A stretch of 64,000 bases of DNA from JANNBN01 sp031430595 (GTDB taxonomy: Bacteria > Actinomycetota > Acidimicrobiia > Acidimicrobiales > JANYDT01), in assembly GCA_031430595.1 (NCBI GenBank), contig JANPBU010000035.1, positions 124,001 to 188,000 on the forward strand, read 5' to 3'. The notes below the pieces were generated by a model, which saw nothing but the letters and a program-made list of their open reading frames with translations, was not told the DNA's origin and did not search any database. Below, piece by piece: positions 44,736-53,083 of this stretch. Position 1 is the stretch's first letter. Each line of letters begins with the position of its first letter. The position numbers and the translations under genes are program-made.

Positions 44736-44805
44736 GAATGGGCCAAAGGTGGAGCGCTATCTGCCGGGCCGGAGCTCGTGGATACTGGGCTGCGGTTATG
44801 TTCGG
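44690..44805 (+). repeat. Array repeat, copy 4 (right half)
   Basis: TGTACGCTTAACAATGTG, then GTGAGTGATCTCGTG, then GGGCCAAAG and a right end GGCTGCGGTTATG. It matches box 2 onward of copy 52231. It lies just past the 3' end of the WYL-domain gene. Confidence 0.6.
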
Positions 44806-44832
44806 GTTCGGTCGTGCGAGATTTCTCTGCGT

Positions 44833-45525
44833 CTATGGTGCGAAGACTTGGGCAGGAGTCCATCCCAAGACTTCGTCGACATTTCGGGGCTGGATCGAGC
44901 GGCTCGTGATGCGAGCAGACTTGATGCGATCTAGGCGAAAGATCCGCCCTGCACCCCGCAGCTCACACCACGCGTTCAAGTACCAACCATCTCCTCGGTA
45001 GAAACCGATCGCTTCGACACTTCGTTCGGTCAGCCTGGATTCCGCGTCGACATAAGAGATATTCACTACTTTTCCTCGACGGACCGCTTCTTCGGTAGTC
45101 CGTCGAATTCGAACACTGACCGTTGCGGGGACGATCGAAGTACGGATGCGGTTTCTGAGTTCGACAACACTGGCTCGCGTGCTCGGAGCGAGACTCTGGA
45201 GCAGCAGATCAGCTCCGGCGCGAGCATCGTCTGAAAATGGTGCATCTACTCCAGCTGACGCAACGGCAATCAGCAGTGCTGTGACCTGTGGGGACGAGAG
45301 TGCCACCACGGAGGTGGCGGCGGCATCGAGGCTCACAGCTCCACCGTTTCGCCCCGGTTCGCTGATCAACGGTGCGCCCGCTTCACGCAGACTTGCAAGG
45401 TCACGTTCGATTGTCCGTCGCGACACGTCAAAACGGTCAGCGAGCCGCATCGCCGTGACCGGTCGGCCGCCAGATTGGCGAATCACCTCACTGATCGCAA
45501 AGAGTCGTTCCAACCGGTTCACCAT
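44833..45525 (-). CDS. WYL-domain transcriptional regulator (YafY-like)
   Basis: About 230 residues: an N-terminal HTH_11 winged helix (RLERLFAISEVIRQSGGRPV, RLADRFDVSRRTIERDLASL) and a WYL domain (VVNISYVDAESRLTERSVEA, GWYLNAWCELRGAGRIFRLD). WYL domains sense small ligands or nucleic acids. ATG 45525 is family-like. It is divergent from a VOC-YjbR pair, with three 10-bp direct repeats in the gap that it probably binds. Confidence 0.86.
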   Translation of the reverse strand: MVNRLERLFAISEVIRQSGGRPVTAMRLADRFDVSRRTIERDLASLREAGAPLISEPGRNGGAVSLDAAATSVVALSSPQVTALLIAVASAGVDAPFSDDARAGADLLLQSLAPSTRASVVELRNRIRTSIVPATVSVRIRRTTEEAVRRGKVVNISYVDAESRLTERSVEAIGFYRGDGWYLNAWCELRGAGRIFRLDRIKSARITSRSIQPRNVDEVLGWTPAQVFAP

Positions 45526-45560
45526 CCGAGCTAACACCGTTCAGAACCCGCCGTCAAGAA

Positions 45561-45590
45561 ATCCGACAAAATCCGACATAATCCGACATA
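45561..45590. promoter_or_regulatory. Three 10-bp direct repeats, WYL-regulator operator candidate
   Basis: ATCCGACAAA, ATCCGACATA and ATCCGACATA lie head to tail, exactly one helical turn apart, in the divergent gap between the WYL regulator and the VOC gene. A nearby inverted half-site (TGTCG) follows. They fit cooperative binding on one DNA face. Confidence 0.65.
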
Positions 45591-45646
45591 GGGCTGTCGC
45601 CGGAGTTTCCTACGATGTTCTCTTTTCGACAGCAAAGGAATTTCTG

Positions 45647-46054
45647 ATGACAAAGGTTTCGCTCGGCTACACAATCTTTTACGTCAACGATGTCGCTGCG
45701 ACCATCAGCTTCTTCGAGGCAGCGTTCGATCTGCAACGACGCATCGTCACTCCGGAAAACGACTATGGCGAACTCGACACGGGCGCAACGACGCTCGCGT
45801 TTGTTTCCATCGAGCTCGCCAAGGCAAACCTTGACGTGGCTGGCGGATTCATTTTTCCCCATGAGACACTGCCGGCGCCGGCAACGATCACGCTGACCAC
45901 AACAGACATCAAAGCAACTGTTGCCGCCGCGCTCGCCGCTGGTGGGCGCAACTACACCGACCCGGTCGACAAACCGTGGGGCCAAACAGTTGCCTACTTG
46001 CTCGGTCCCAGCAACATACTTATCGAGATCGCAACCCCGATGGCTGCATCGTGA
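45647..46054 (+). CDS. VOC/glyoxalase-superfamily protein
   Basis: 135 residues with two beta-alpha-beta3 half-modules: YTIFYVNDVAATISFFEAAF ... GATTLAFVSIELA, then ITLTTTDIKATVAAALAAGG ... TVAYLLGPSNILIEIATP. Such proteins include lyases, dioxygenases and antibiotic-binding proteins. ATG 45647 with AAAGGA upstream is chosen; a longer frame runs over the regulator. It is followed by a YjbR gene with a 4-bp GTGA overlap and is probably repressed or activated by the WYL regulator. Confidence 0.87.
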   Translation: MTKVSLGYTIFYVNDVAATISFFEAAFDLQRRIVTPENDYGELDTGATTLAFVSIELAKANLDVAGGFIFPHETLPAPATITLTTTDIKATVAAALAAGGRNYTDPVDKPWGQTVAYLLGPSNILIEIATPMAAS

Positions 46055-46416
46055 CAACTCACACCAGCAAAAGCGTCACAGCACTCTGCTTAGGGTTTCC
46101 GGGGACCACAGTCGACAACACCTTCGGCGATGACGTCAACGTTCACCGCGTCGGCAATAAGATGTTCGCGCTTATTAATATTCGGGGAGGTGAAATCGTT
46201 ACTCTCAAGGCCACCACAGAGGAGGTGGTCGCCCTCGTTTCCGAGCACGATTTCGTGACACCCGGCTACTACATGAACAAGAAACACTGGATCACAATCA
46301 ACCTATCCGAAGCATTCGACGCAATAGAGCTCGAAGAACTCCTAACCGGATCGTACCGACTGGTTCTTGAATCCCTCCCCAAACGCCTACAACATGAAAT
46401 ACAAGCCGACACCTGA
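46051..46416 (+). CDS. MmcQ/YjbR-family protein
   Basis: 121 residues, GTG start overlapping the VOC stop. Family features: CLGFPGTTVDNTFGDDVNVH, RVGNKMFALINI, then TPGYYMNKKHWITINLSEAF and a C-terminal pair of helices ending GSYRLVLESLPKRLQ. YjbR proteins have a CyaY-like fold and unknown biochemical function; they are frequent in mobile cassettes. Translationally coupled to VOC. Confidence 0.88.
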   Translation: MTTHTSKSVTALCLGFPGTTVDNTFGDDVNVHRVGNKMFALINIRGGEIVTLKATTEEVVALVSEHDFVTPGYYMNKKHWITINLSEAFDAIELEELLTGSYRLVLESLPKRLQHEIQADT

Positions 46417-46474
46417 ACCCCGAGCGTTGTATTCCGTAACTCGTCCGATATCGCCGATAAATACGACCTGAACA

Positions 46475-46500
46475 CCCGACCGGTATCCGGCGTTTCCGAG
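46475..46500 (+). repeat. Array repeat, left-end copy 5
   Basis: ACCCGACCGGTATCCGGCGTTTCC matches the left end of copies 48236 and 49726. No box 1 or box 2 follows, so this is a truncated copy between the YjbR and ATPase cassettes. Confidence 0.5.
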
Positions 46501-46566
46501 TGTGCGGATCACCGCCATACGCACGTAATGCGACTGATGCTGCCGTTTTGCCATGCCGGAAGGTCC

Positions 46567-46606
46567 GGGAGGCTTGCCGAGTCCCCGGGAGGCTTGCCGA
46601 GTCCCC
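46567..46606 (+). repeat. 20-bp perfect tandem repeat (two units)
   Basis: GGGAGGCTTGCCGAGTCCCC occurs twice head to tail, about 100 bp upstream of the ATPase start. Each unit can fold on itself (GGGA...TCCC). It may be a regulatory element or slippage product. Confidence 0.8.
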
Positions 46607-46702
46607 TGAAGTCCGGCGCTACCACCGAAACCCTCCCTTGTCGAGCCCGCAAGTATCCCTCAAACCCTCCCCCTTTGAGCCCGCACGATGTAGAGTCGAG
46701 GA

Positions 46703-48178
46703 GTGCGTGACGACCTGATTCGACGAAGACTTGCCGAGGCAAATCCGTGGTGGTCCACCGGATCGCCCGCAAATGAGTCTTCCGCGTGGGTGCGGCACGA
46801 CCTACTCCTGGCAGCGCGCAGCAACTTCGACATCGGGTATCGGTCCGACATCCTCGCCGACATTGCCACGGCACCTATCGGCGATTCGCTCACGGTACTT
46901 CAAGGCCCCCGGCGAGTCGGCAAGTCCGTCGTCGTACGCGAGTTGGCTGCGGCACTGTGCGCACGCCCTGACGTGGATGCACGCCAAATCGTGAGTCTTG
47001 CTTGCGATGGCATGACGGCCCAGGACATCACACAAGCAATCAAGCTCGGGCGCGAGCTAACGCGCTCGATCGATCAGCCCCACGAGCGTCGACGCGTATG
47101 GCTCCTCGACGAGATCACGCCAATCAAAGGATGGGCCACCGCCGTCAAACACGCGCGCGACAACAGCGCGTTCGGTCTCGACACGGTCGTTGCTACGGGG
47201 TCGTCATGGCGGGCAGAAGAAGACGTCGAGGGAAACCTTTTTGCAGGACGATCAGGCACGACCGGTCTTCGTCGCCTTCGGCATCTCATGCCGTTGTCGT
47301 TCCGCGACTATGTCGTCACCGTCCGACGCTCGTTGCCCGTTCCTGATGCCATCCACCCGTCCCTCCTCCAATCGCCACAAGCGCGTCTCTCGTTCGAGAC
47401 CATGCGATTCGCGATCGACGACTTCGACCTGGCGTGGCAGGCCTACCTGGCATCTGGCGGCTTCCCACGAGCTATCCACGCAGTGGAAACAACCGGCGCT
47501 CACGACCGCGGTTACCTCGAAGACCTTCACGCCTGGCTCCGACGCGACGTCGACCCGGACGGCCCGCAAGAATCGATCCTGCTGCTCCTCGACGCGATCG
47601 CTACGCGATCGTCGAGTCCATTCGATCGGGCCGGCACCGCCGAAACGCTCGGCTACGCAAGCAAGAACACCTTCGACCGCAGACTCGCCCGTCTCGTTGC
47701 TTCCTACGGCGCGCTGTGGTGCCCCCAACGCAACGACAAGGGCCGCACCATTCCAAGCACACAAGCAAAGCTCTACCTCACCGACCCCGTACTCGCCTGG
47801 ATACCGAACCTTCTCCGCGCCGGTGCTGAACCACCAGACTTCACGCGGCTCACCGAGCAAACAATCGGCGTCGGTCTCGCCCGTTCCATCGATGACCACG
47901 AATCCGGGCGATGGATCGCCGCCGACACAATCGGCTACACGCGTACAAGCACCGGCAACGAAGTTGATCTCGCACCAGTCAACGTCGCCACGCCCGGCGG
48001 GCCTCGATCAACGACACCAATCGAGTCGAAATGGGTCGACCACGGCTGGCGCCGCGAAGCACTCAAAATCGAGGGCAAATTCGCTCGCGGCATCGTCGCG
48101 ACAAAGACCATTCTCGACTTCGAATCACCATCCTGGGCCATCCCAGCACCCCTTCTCATGATGCTCATAGGCCCATAG
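46703..48178 (+). CDS. AAA-type ATP-binding protein (AAA_14/DUF4143-like)
   Basis: 491 residues. Walker A GPRRVGKS near residue 68, Walker B RRVWLLDEI near 130, a sensor-like VVATGSSW near 160, then a helical region with LASGGFPRAI and a C-terminal DUF4143-like nuclease-fold segment ending WRREALKIEGKF. Proteins of this type are widespread, often near mobile DNA, and their function is mostly unknown. GTG 46703 is the start. A second copy's C-terminal 43 codons survive at 49536. Confidence 0.8.
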   Translation: MRDDLIRRRLAEANPWWSTGSPANESSAWVRHDLLLAARSNFDIGYRSDILADIATAPIGDSLTVLQGPRRVGKSVVVRELAAALCARPDVDARQIVSLACDGMTAQDITQAIKLGRELTRSIDQPHERRRVWLLDEITPIKGWATAVKHARDNSAFGLDTVVATGSSWRAEEDVEGNLFAGRSGTTGLRRLRHLMPLSFRDYVVTVRRSLPVPDAIHPSLLQSPQARLSFETMRFAIDDFDLAWQAYLASGGFPRAIHAVETTGAHDRGYLEDLHAWLRRDVDPDGPQESILLLLDAIATRSSSPFDRAGTAETLGYASKNTFDRRLARLVASYGALWCPQRNDKGRTIPSTQAKLYLTDPVLAWIPNLLRAGAEPPDFTRLTEQTIGVGLARSIDDHESGRWIAADTIGYTRTSTGNEVDLAPVNVATPGGPRSTTPIESKWVDHGWRREALKIEGKFARGIVATKTILDFESPSWAIPAPLLMMLIGP

Positions 48179-48235
48179 AAATCCAGGAGCCTGACCAGAC
48201 AACTTGGTGCGCGATATCACTCAGCCCAGAGATTG

Positions 48236-48328
48236 CCGAAGCCGACCGGTATCCGGCGATACCATGCGCGCTTAGTACTCGGTATCGCGCCTTCCTCGGA
48301 TCCACGCGCTTTTAACAAGCGTGATGGG
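48236..48328 (+). repeat. Array repeat, copy 6
   Basis: CCGACCGGTATCCGGCG, then box 1 GCGCGCTTAGTACTCGGTAT (48266-48285), then CCACGCGCTTTTAACAAG as a diverged box 2. It lies between the convergent ATPase and YdeI genes. The 60 bp before it are duplicated in front of copy 49726. Confidence 0.75.
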
Positions 48329-48329
48329 T

Positions 48330-48902
48330 TCAGTGAAGCGAGTCGCCGCGTTCCAAGATTGCGACGTATTCCCCGATTTTGCGTGCGCGGGTTTCGGCAC
48401 GTTTGACGTTGCCAAGTCGAAACACGAACGAAAATCGGTTCTGCTTCGACAACCCGGCGAACGCCGCCGCAGCAGCCGGGTTCGCGTCAAGCGCAGCCTG
48501 AAAGTCCTCGGGCACTTGATCGTCGCTTTGCCGGTACGCATTGTCCCACCGGCCATCTCTCCGTGCACGATCGACCTCGGCTTGACCGCCTGGGCGCATG
48601 CGCCCCTCGCCGATCAGTCTTGCGACATGTTCACGATTGACCTTGGACCATGGGCTCCGGGATCGACGCGGCGTGAACGCCTGCAGAAAATAGTCCTCAC
48701 TGTCCGATTGCTTCTGCCCATCGATCCACCCGTGACAGAGTGCTACATCGAGCGCCTCGGCGTAGGTGATACCCGGGAGCGTCGACGATTTCTTTCGGAG
48801 CCGCAAGCGAAGCCCCGCGACGTCACTTGCGTCCTCGATCCATCGTTCCCACTCCGCAGAGTTCGTGAAGAGCACGATCGGTTTATCCTCATGTGCAACC
48901 AC
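48330..48902 (-). CDS. YdeI/OmpD-associated family protein
   Basis: 190 residues. Core motif TYAEALDVALCHGWIDGQKQ, then EDYFLQAFTPRRSRSPWSKV and NREHVARLIGEGRM, and a C-terminal segment NPAAAAAFAGLSKQNRFSFV. The YdeI family is linked in some species to peptide or bacteriocin tolerance; biochemistry is unknown. GTG 48902 is the likely start. A decayed relative lies at 62814-63006. Confidence 0.87.
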   Translation of the reverse strand: MVAHEDKPIVLFTNSAEWERWIEDASDVAGLRLRLRKKSSTLPGITYAEALDVALCHGWIDGQKQSDSEDYFLQAFTPRRSRSPWSKVNREHVARLIGEGRMRPGGQAEVDRARRDGRWDNAYRQSDDQVPEDFQAALDANPAAAAAFAGLSKQNRFSFVFRLGNVKRAETRARKIGEYVAILERGDSLH

Positions 48903-49054
48903 GCTTGCGAGGATAACGGTTGACAGTCAGTTTCGGCGAGTTCGCGACAAGATCTTGAACAACATCGACCCCATTTGCTGACCAGACCGCAAAGGAATGT
49001 CACTCCTTCGGTGTTCGGCCGAGGTGATCTTTTCGGACCGACGCGTCCAGAATG

Positions 49055-49105
49055 ATGCACCGGAGACGTGGTCCAGATATGCACTTAGGTCGGGACGAAG
49101 CTGCC
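49055..49105 (+). repeat. Array repeat, partial copy 7
   Basis: GTGGTCCAGATATGCACTTAGG followed by TCGGGACG resembles the central right segment of copy 49726 (GTGGTCCAGCGTGCATGGCTTA). It is a short fragment just upstream of the DUF3224 gene. Confidence 0.4.
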
Positions 49106-49117
49106 TAGACTGATCGA

Positions 49118-49507
49118 GTGAATGATGAACCACACGTCGCACTCGGCCAATTCACTATTGCGATGTCGCCTAGCGATCCGCTTTTGGACTCAACTGCCAG
49201 ATTCGATTTCACCAAGACTTGGACCGGCGCGGTAAGCGGCACAAGCACCGGTGTAATGCTCTCGGGCGGCGACCCAGGAACTGGCAACGCAGGCTACGTG
49301 GCGCTCGAAGTCTTCGACGGACAAATCGACGCGCATCGGGGTCGTGTCATCTTCCAACAGTTCGGCACGATGAACGCTGGCGACTACGTTCTGCGCTACC
49401 AAATCGTTCCCGGCTCAGGTACGGACGGTCTGTCTGGCATTACAGGCGTTCTTGACCTTCTCATCGAAGAGGGCAGTCACAACGTCACTCTTCGCTACGT
49501 AGTCTGA
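49118..49507 (+). CDS. DUF3224 family protein
   Basis: 129 residues, a small beta-barrel family of unknown function (resembling allene-oxide-cyclase-like barrels). Typical features: ARFDFTKTWTGAVSGTSTGV, GYVALEVFDGQIDAHRGRVI FQQ region, and the end GITGVLDLLIEEGSHNVTLRY split over strands. GTG 49118 is the start. Single-gene cassette, followed by an ATPase remnant. Confidence 0.8.
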   Translation: MNDEPHVALGQFTIAMSPSDPLLDSTARFDFTKTWTGAVSGTSTGVMLSGGDPGTGNAGYVALEVFDGQIDAHRGRVIFQQFGTMNAGDYVLRYQIVPGSGTDGLSGITGVLDLLIEEGSHNVTLRYVV

Positions 49508-49535
49508 CCAAGTATCGACCCACGCAGCGCTCAGT

Positions 49536-49667
49536 TGGCGCCGCGAAGCACTCACAACCGAGGGTAAATTCGCTTCCTGCATAGTCGCGACAAAGACCAT
49601 TCTCGACTTCGAATCACCATCTTCGACCATCCCAGCACCGCTCCTCATAATGCTCATAGGCCCATAG
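49536..49667 (+). pseudogene. 3'-end remnant of a second AAA ATPase copy
   Basis: An in-frame stretch of about 43 codons, WRREALTTEGKF onward through ATKTILDFESPS to MLIGP and TAG, is a close match to the last residues of the ATPase at 46703-48178. The following 80 bp, including the repeat left end, match as well. The rest of this copy is missing, replaced by DUF3224. Confidence 0.85.
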
Positions 49668-49728
49668 AAATCCACGACCTCACCTGACAACTTGGTGCGC
49701 GATATCAACTCAGCCAAGATTGCCCGAA

Positions 49729-49884
49729 GCCGCTCGGTATCCGGCGTTCCCACGCGCACTTAGCGCTCGATATTGCCCGGCTTTGACATGCACTGTGCGC
49801 TCAGCAGTTCGGTGAGTGGTCCAGCGTGCATGGCTTAGGGCCAGAGTCGGGCGGGTCGCTTTGGTCCATGTTCGTCGTTATGGC
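49729..49884 (+). repeat. Array repeat, copy 8 (complete)
   Basis: The best full example. Left end GCTCGGTATCCGGCG, box 1 ACGCGCACTTAGCGCTCGAT (49752 on), box 2 TGTGCGCTCAGCAGTTCGG, TGGTCCAGCGTGCATGG, GGGCCAGAGT and right end CGTCGTTATGG (49873-49883). The stop of the minus-strand GNAT gene lies only 8 bp further. Confidence 0.8.
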
Positions 49885-49890
49885 AGGCTG

Positions 49891-50754
49891 TTATAGGGTG
49901 GTCTGGGAGCGTCGACGGTAGGCATCTTTGTCGGAGATTTTTCCGTCAGTGAATGTGAATATGTCGACTCCGTGTTCCGTGGGGCGGCCGATAAATGTGT
50001 ATGTCCAGGTTCGTGTGATGGTGTTGCCAGATCGTAGGTAGGGGCCAAGTTCAACGGCAGCGTTGTCGTCGTGTTGCCACATGGTTTTGATGCCGGCGAT
50101 CACGTTGTCGCGACCGATGAATGGTGCTTCGGGGACGTCGACTGATGGTGTGTACCGTGCATGAGGGTGAAGGCATGATGCGAGTACGTCGACATCACGA
50201 TCAGCCCAAGCATTAGTAAACACTTTGAGGACTTCGATGTTTGACGTGTGATCGTTCGCCTGCCCGATCGCAAGTTTGAATCGGGTCTTGTTTGTTGCGG
50301 TGGCCCCGACCCGTTCGTAGAAGCGCACCGCTTCGGTATTCCAGTCGGGCGTTTGCCATTGCACTTCGCTCAACCCAAGTTGTGTCGCGTGAGTAGTGAC
50401 CGCATGCATGAGAAGTCGCCCGACCCCATGGTTGCGGTAAGCGTGGTCGACATACAACGTGTCCATGTGGAGGTATTCATTCGCTGACCACGTCGCGAAT
50501 TCTGTGGTGCACGTTGCGTAACCAATCACGTAGGAAGGTGAGGTGCCAATTTCGGAGACGAAACATGAGGCTCGTGCTTGTGGCTCTATCAGCGATTCGG
50601 CGAGTCGTGCCGCGAGTCCGGTAACGACTATGGCGGAGTTCTCGTATTCAGCGTGCGCCGCGATCAGTTCTACTAGTCGCGGCAGATCTTCAGCCGTTGC
50701 TCGCCGAACAGCGACGGACGCAGACACAGCCAATGAAGTGGAAGGAAACGTCAC
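49891..50754 (-). CDS. GNAT acetyltransferase fused to a SnoaL-like domain
   Basis: About 287 residues. Residues 10-155 are a GNAT domain (RRATAEDLPRLVELIAAHAE, then YVDHAYRNHGVGRLLMHAV with the acetyl-CoA loop). Residues 160-287 are a SnoaL/NTF2-like domain (EVLKVFTNAWADRDVDVLAS, FIGRDNVIAGIKTMW, HGVDIFTFTDGKI). The fusion is uncommon and suggests modification of one small compound bound by the second domain. GTG 50754 overlaps the rhodanese stop (GTGA), implying coupled translation. Confidence 0.85.
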   Translation of the reverse strand: MTFPSTSLAVSASVAVRRATAEDLPRLVELIAAHAEYENSAIVVTGLAARLAESLIEPQARASCFVSEIGTSPSYVIGYATCTTEFATWSANEYLHMDTLYVDHAYRNHGVGRLLMHAVTTHATQLGLSEVQWQTPDWNTEAVRFYERVGATATNKTRFKLAIGQANDHTSNIEVLKVFTNAWADRDVDVLASCLHPHARYTPSVDVPEAPFIGRDNVIAGIKTMWQHDDNAAVELGPYLRSGNTITRTWTYTFIGRPTEHGVDIFTFTDGKISDKDAYRRRSQTTL

Positions 50755-51164
50755 GACGCGACGAACGAGAAGCCTTCGTCCAACCAACCTGTTTTTCCAC
50801 CGATCATCTTTTTCACTCGGCGTCCATTACGGGCCAGGTTTGCTGCACCGCGGTCTGCTCCGTTGCAGTGCGGGCCCGCGCAGTAGACAACGAACAACGT
50901 ATCTTGGGGCCATTGCGCCAGAGTTGTCTCGTTGATGTTCGAATGGTGCAGGTGGATTGCTCCATCGATATGTTCCTTCGCGAAGGACTCAGCAGTCGCC
51001 GACGTTTGCAGCAGAACAAAGTCTTGTGGGCCGTTGGTCAACGCATCATGAACATCCCAGCAATCGGTTTCGATTGACAGGAGGTGTGAGAAATGAGCCA
51101 GTGCCTGAGCAGGATTAGCGGCGTTGATCGCGGCAACGCCTGATGTTTTGATTGTCGTTTCCAT
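50751..51164 (-). CDS. Rhodanese-like domain protein
   Basis: 137 residues, one rhodanese domain: DVHDALTNGPQDFVLLQTSA at the start, HIDGAIHLHHSNINE, and the active-site loop VVYCAGPHCNGADRGA with the likely catalytic Cys. Rhodaneses transfer sulfane sulfur to thiol or cyanide acceptors. It is divergent from a GlxA-type regulator; rhodanese next to such a regulator is a known pairing (FtrA-like loci). Confidence 0.88.
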   Translation of the reverse strand: METTIKTSGVAAINAANPAQALAHFSHLLSIETDCWDVHDALTNGPQDFVLLQTSATAESFAKEHIDGAIHLHHSNINETTLAQWPQDTLFVVYCAGPHCNGADRGAANLARNGRRVKKMIGGKTGWLDEGFSFVAS

Positions 51165-51206
51165 ACGTCAATGATCCACTGAGCCAACGGATTCTGGAAG
51201 TGGCTG

Positions 51207-51235
51207 TACGGCCAAGGTACGTTAAGATACGGCCA
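51207..51235. promoter_or_regulatory. Paired TACGGCCA direct repeats before the GlxA-type regulator
   Basis: TACGGCCA occurs at 51207-51214 and 51228-51235, 21 bp apart (two helical turns), in the gap between the divergent rhodanese and regulator genes. The second copy overlaps the regulator's start codon, which suits autoregulation by an AraC-type protein that binds direct repeats. Confidence 0.6.
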
Positions 51236-52194
51236 TGCTTGAAAACCGAAAAGTTGTAGCGGTTGCCTACGACGGTCTCTGCGCGTTCGAGTTCGGTATC
51301 GCGACCGAACTGTTCGGGCTGGACAGACCGGAACTCGCAGTGCCCTGGTACGAATACAAGGTCATCGCTGCCACAGCTGAACCGATTCGCGCAACTGGTG
51401 GGATCACGATCCACGCGTCGCATGACCTTCGACATGTTCGCCAAGCCGGAACAATTGTTCTGCCCGGATGGAAGAACAAAGACATTGAGCCGCCAGTCGA
51501 GTTGCTACGCGCGATTCGCTCGGCTCACGCAAAGGGCGCGCGCATCATGTCCATCTGCTCAGGCGTCTATGTTTTAGCAGCTAGCGGTCTGCTCAATGAC
51601 CAACCGGCCACCACCCATTGGCGGTACGTCGAACACCTCGCAGAAAAATATCCGAGGATCGACGTTCGGCCGAACGTGCTGTACGTCGACAACGGTCAAA
51701 CACTTACCTCCGCGGGAAGTGCTGCTGGAATCGATCTTGGCCTACATCTCATCCGGCGCGACTTCGGATCATCGATTGCCGGAGAAGTCGCCCGTCGCTT
51801 AGTGATGCCACCACAACGCGAAGGAGGACAAGCGCAATTCATTCGCTACCCATCTATCACGAACGACGCTTCCGAAGGACCAATCACCTCTTCACTGACC
51901 TGGGCGCTTGCGAACCTCGACAGAGAGCTCACTGTTGCGGGCTTAGCTAAGAAGGCGCACATGGCCCCGCGAACGTTCGCCCGAAAGTTCGTCGAAGAAA
52001 CCGGCGCAACCCCACTCGCATGGGTCCTGACGCAACGTCTTCGCCACGCGCAAAACCTCCTCGAAACGACACCAAAGTCCTACGAACAAATCGCTAGCGA
52101 AGCAGGATTCTCGAGCATCGAAACAATGCGCCACCATTTCCGACAAGCGCTCGGGACGTCACCCTCACGGTATCGGAAAACCTTCGCCGTCTAG
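51235..52194 (+). CDS. GlxA-family AraC-type regulator (FtrA-like)
   Basis: 319 residues. The N-terminal DJ-1/PfpI-like domain (VAVAYDGLCAFEFGIATELF, ICSGVYVLAASGLLNDQPAT) senses an unknown ligand. The C-terminal AraC domain has two helix-turn-helix motifs (LTVAGLAKKAHMAPRTFARK and SYEQIASEAGFSSIETMRHH). It probably controls the divergent rhodanese-GNAT/SnoaL pair. Start ATG 51235. Confidence 0.92.
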   Translation: MLENRKVVAVAYDGLCAFEFGIATELFGLDRPELAVPWYEYKVIAATAEPIRATGGITIHASHDLRHVRQAGTIVLPGWKNKDIEPPVELLRAIRSAHAKGARIMSICSGVYVLAASGLLNDQPATTHWRYVEHLAEKYPRIDVRPNVLYVDNGQTLTSAGSAAGIDLGLHLIRRDFGSSIAGEVARRLVMPPQREGGQAQFIRYPSITNDASEGPITSSLTWALANLDRELTVAGLAKKAHMAPRTFARKFVEETGATPLAWVLTQRLRHAQNLLETTPKSYEQIASEAGFSSIETMRHHFRQALGTSPSRYRKTFAV

Positions 52195-52230
52195 AAACCA
52201 CACAGCACATAACACCGAGCACAACGCCCA

Positions 52231-52406
52231 AGAAGGCCGCTCGGCTTCCGGCGTTTCTACGCGCACTCAGTACTCGATAATGCTCGCCTATTCACATGTA
52301 CTGCACACTTAGCATTCTGGAGTGATCTCGTGCGTTCGACGGGGGCCAGAGTTGTGCGGGTTCGAAACGGTTTGAACTTGACTTATCGAGCGTCGTCATG
52401 GAGTGC
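52231..52406 (+). repeat. Array repeat, copy 9 (complete)
   Basis: Left end GCTCGGCTTCCGGCG, box 1 ACGCGCACTCAGTACTCGAT, box 2 TGCACACTTAGCATTC, GAGTGATCTCGTG, GGGGCCAGAGT and right end GCGTCGTCATGGAGTG. It separates two convergent genes and starts about 40 bp past the regulator's stop. Confidence 0.8.
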
Positions 52407-52448
52407 CCCTGATCGGCCCTTATGCCGCAGCAGCACAAAGACCGATGC

Positions 52449-52985
52449 TCACGAGGGGCGCGAATGGACGGACGGATTGTCAGACCAGTAGAGGTTCCAA
52501 ACATTGCCTGCATCGTTGACGAACGTCCTCATCGAGTCATGCACGCTTCCCGCGACCCGCATCGAAGCGTGGTTCCGCGGATCGACGATCGAGCAGAGCT
52601 TCTCGACGCGCATGTGGTCGAGAGCAAAGGCAGCGCACGCTTTGGCTACTTCGAGCGCAAAGCCATTTCCACGATGTCTCAGCTGGAGGTGATATCCCAG
52701 TTCGATCATCGACTCGCCTTCAACGCCTTGAAACGTGAGGCCGCAATCGCCCAGAAACAACCGTGTCACTCGATCCTCAACGACCCACAGTCCAAAGCCG
52801 TGATCATCGTAGTTAGTCAGGTTCCACTCGATCCAACGGATTGCTTCATCGCGGCGGCTCTTCGTTGGGTACCAGCGCATAGCTTCTTCGTCGTCGAACA
52901 TCTCCATGACCGATTCGACGTCGTCAAGTCGATACGACCGGAAACGGAGGCGACTTGTTTCCGGCGGTACCCGCAGTTCGGTCAT
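52449..52985 (-). CDS. GNAT acetyltransferase (RimJ/RimL type)
   Basis: About 178 residues. SRLRFRSYRLDDVESVMEMF at the start, then GFGLWVVEDRVTRLFLGDCG, a YHLQLRHRGNGFALEVAKA acetyl-CoA loop (R-x2-G-x-G/A pattern) and EKLCSIVDPRNHASMRV. It acetylates an amine on protein or small molecule; the substrate is unknown. ATG 52985 is chosen over an upstream codon. Single-gene cassette. Confidence 0.87.
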   Translation of the reverse strand: MTELRVPPETSRLRFRSYRLDDVESVMEMFDDEEAMRWYPTKSRRDEAIRWIEWNLTNYDDHGFGLWVVEDRVTRLFLGDCGLTFQGVEGESMIELGYHLQLRHRGNGFALEVAKACAAFALDHMRVEKLCSIVDPRNHASMRVAGSVHDSMRTFVNDAGNVWNLYWSDNPSVHSRPS

Positions 52986-53083
52986 ACGTAATCGTAGCGT
53001 CACGCACTAAAGGGTTCCACCAGCCCCCGATCGCCGGCTTAGGGGCGCACACTTCGCCCGGGCCGATAGCCATAGAACACGCA

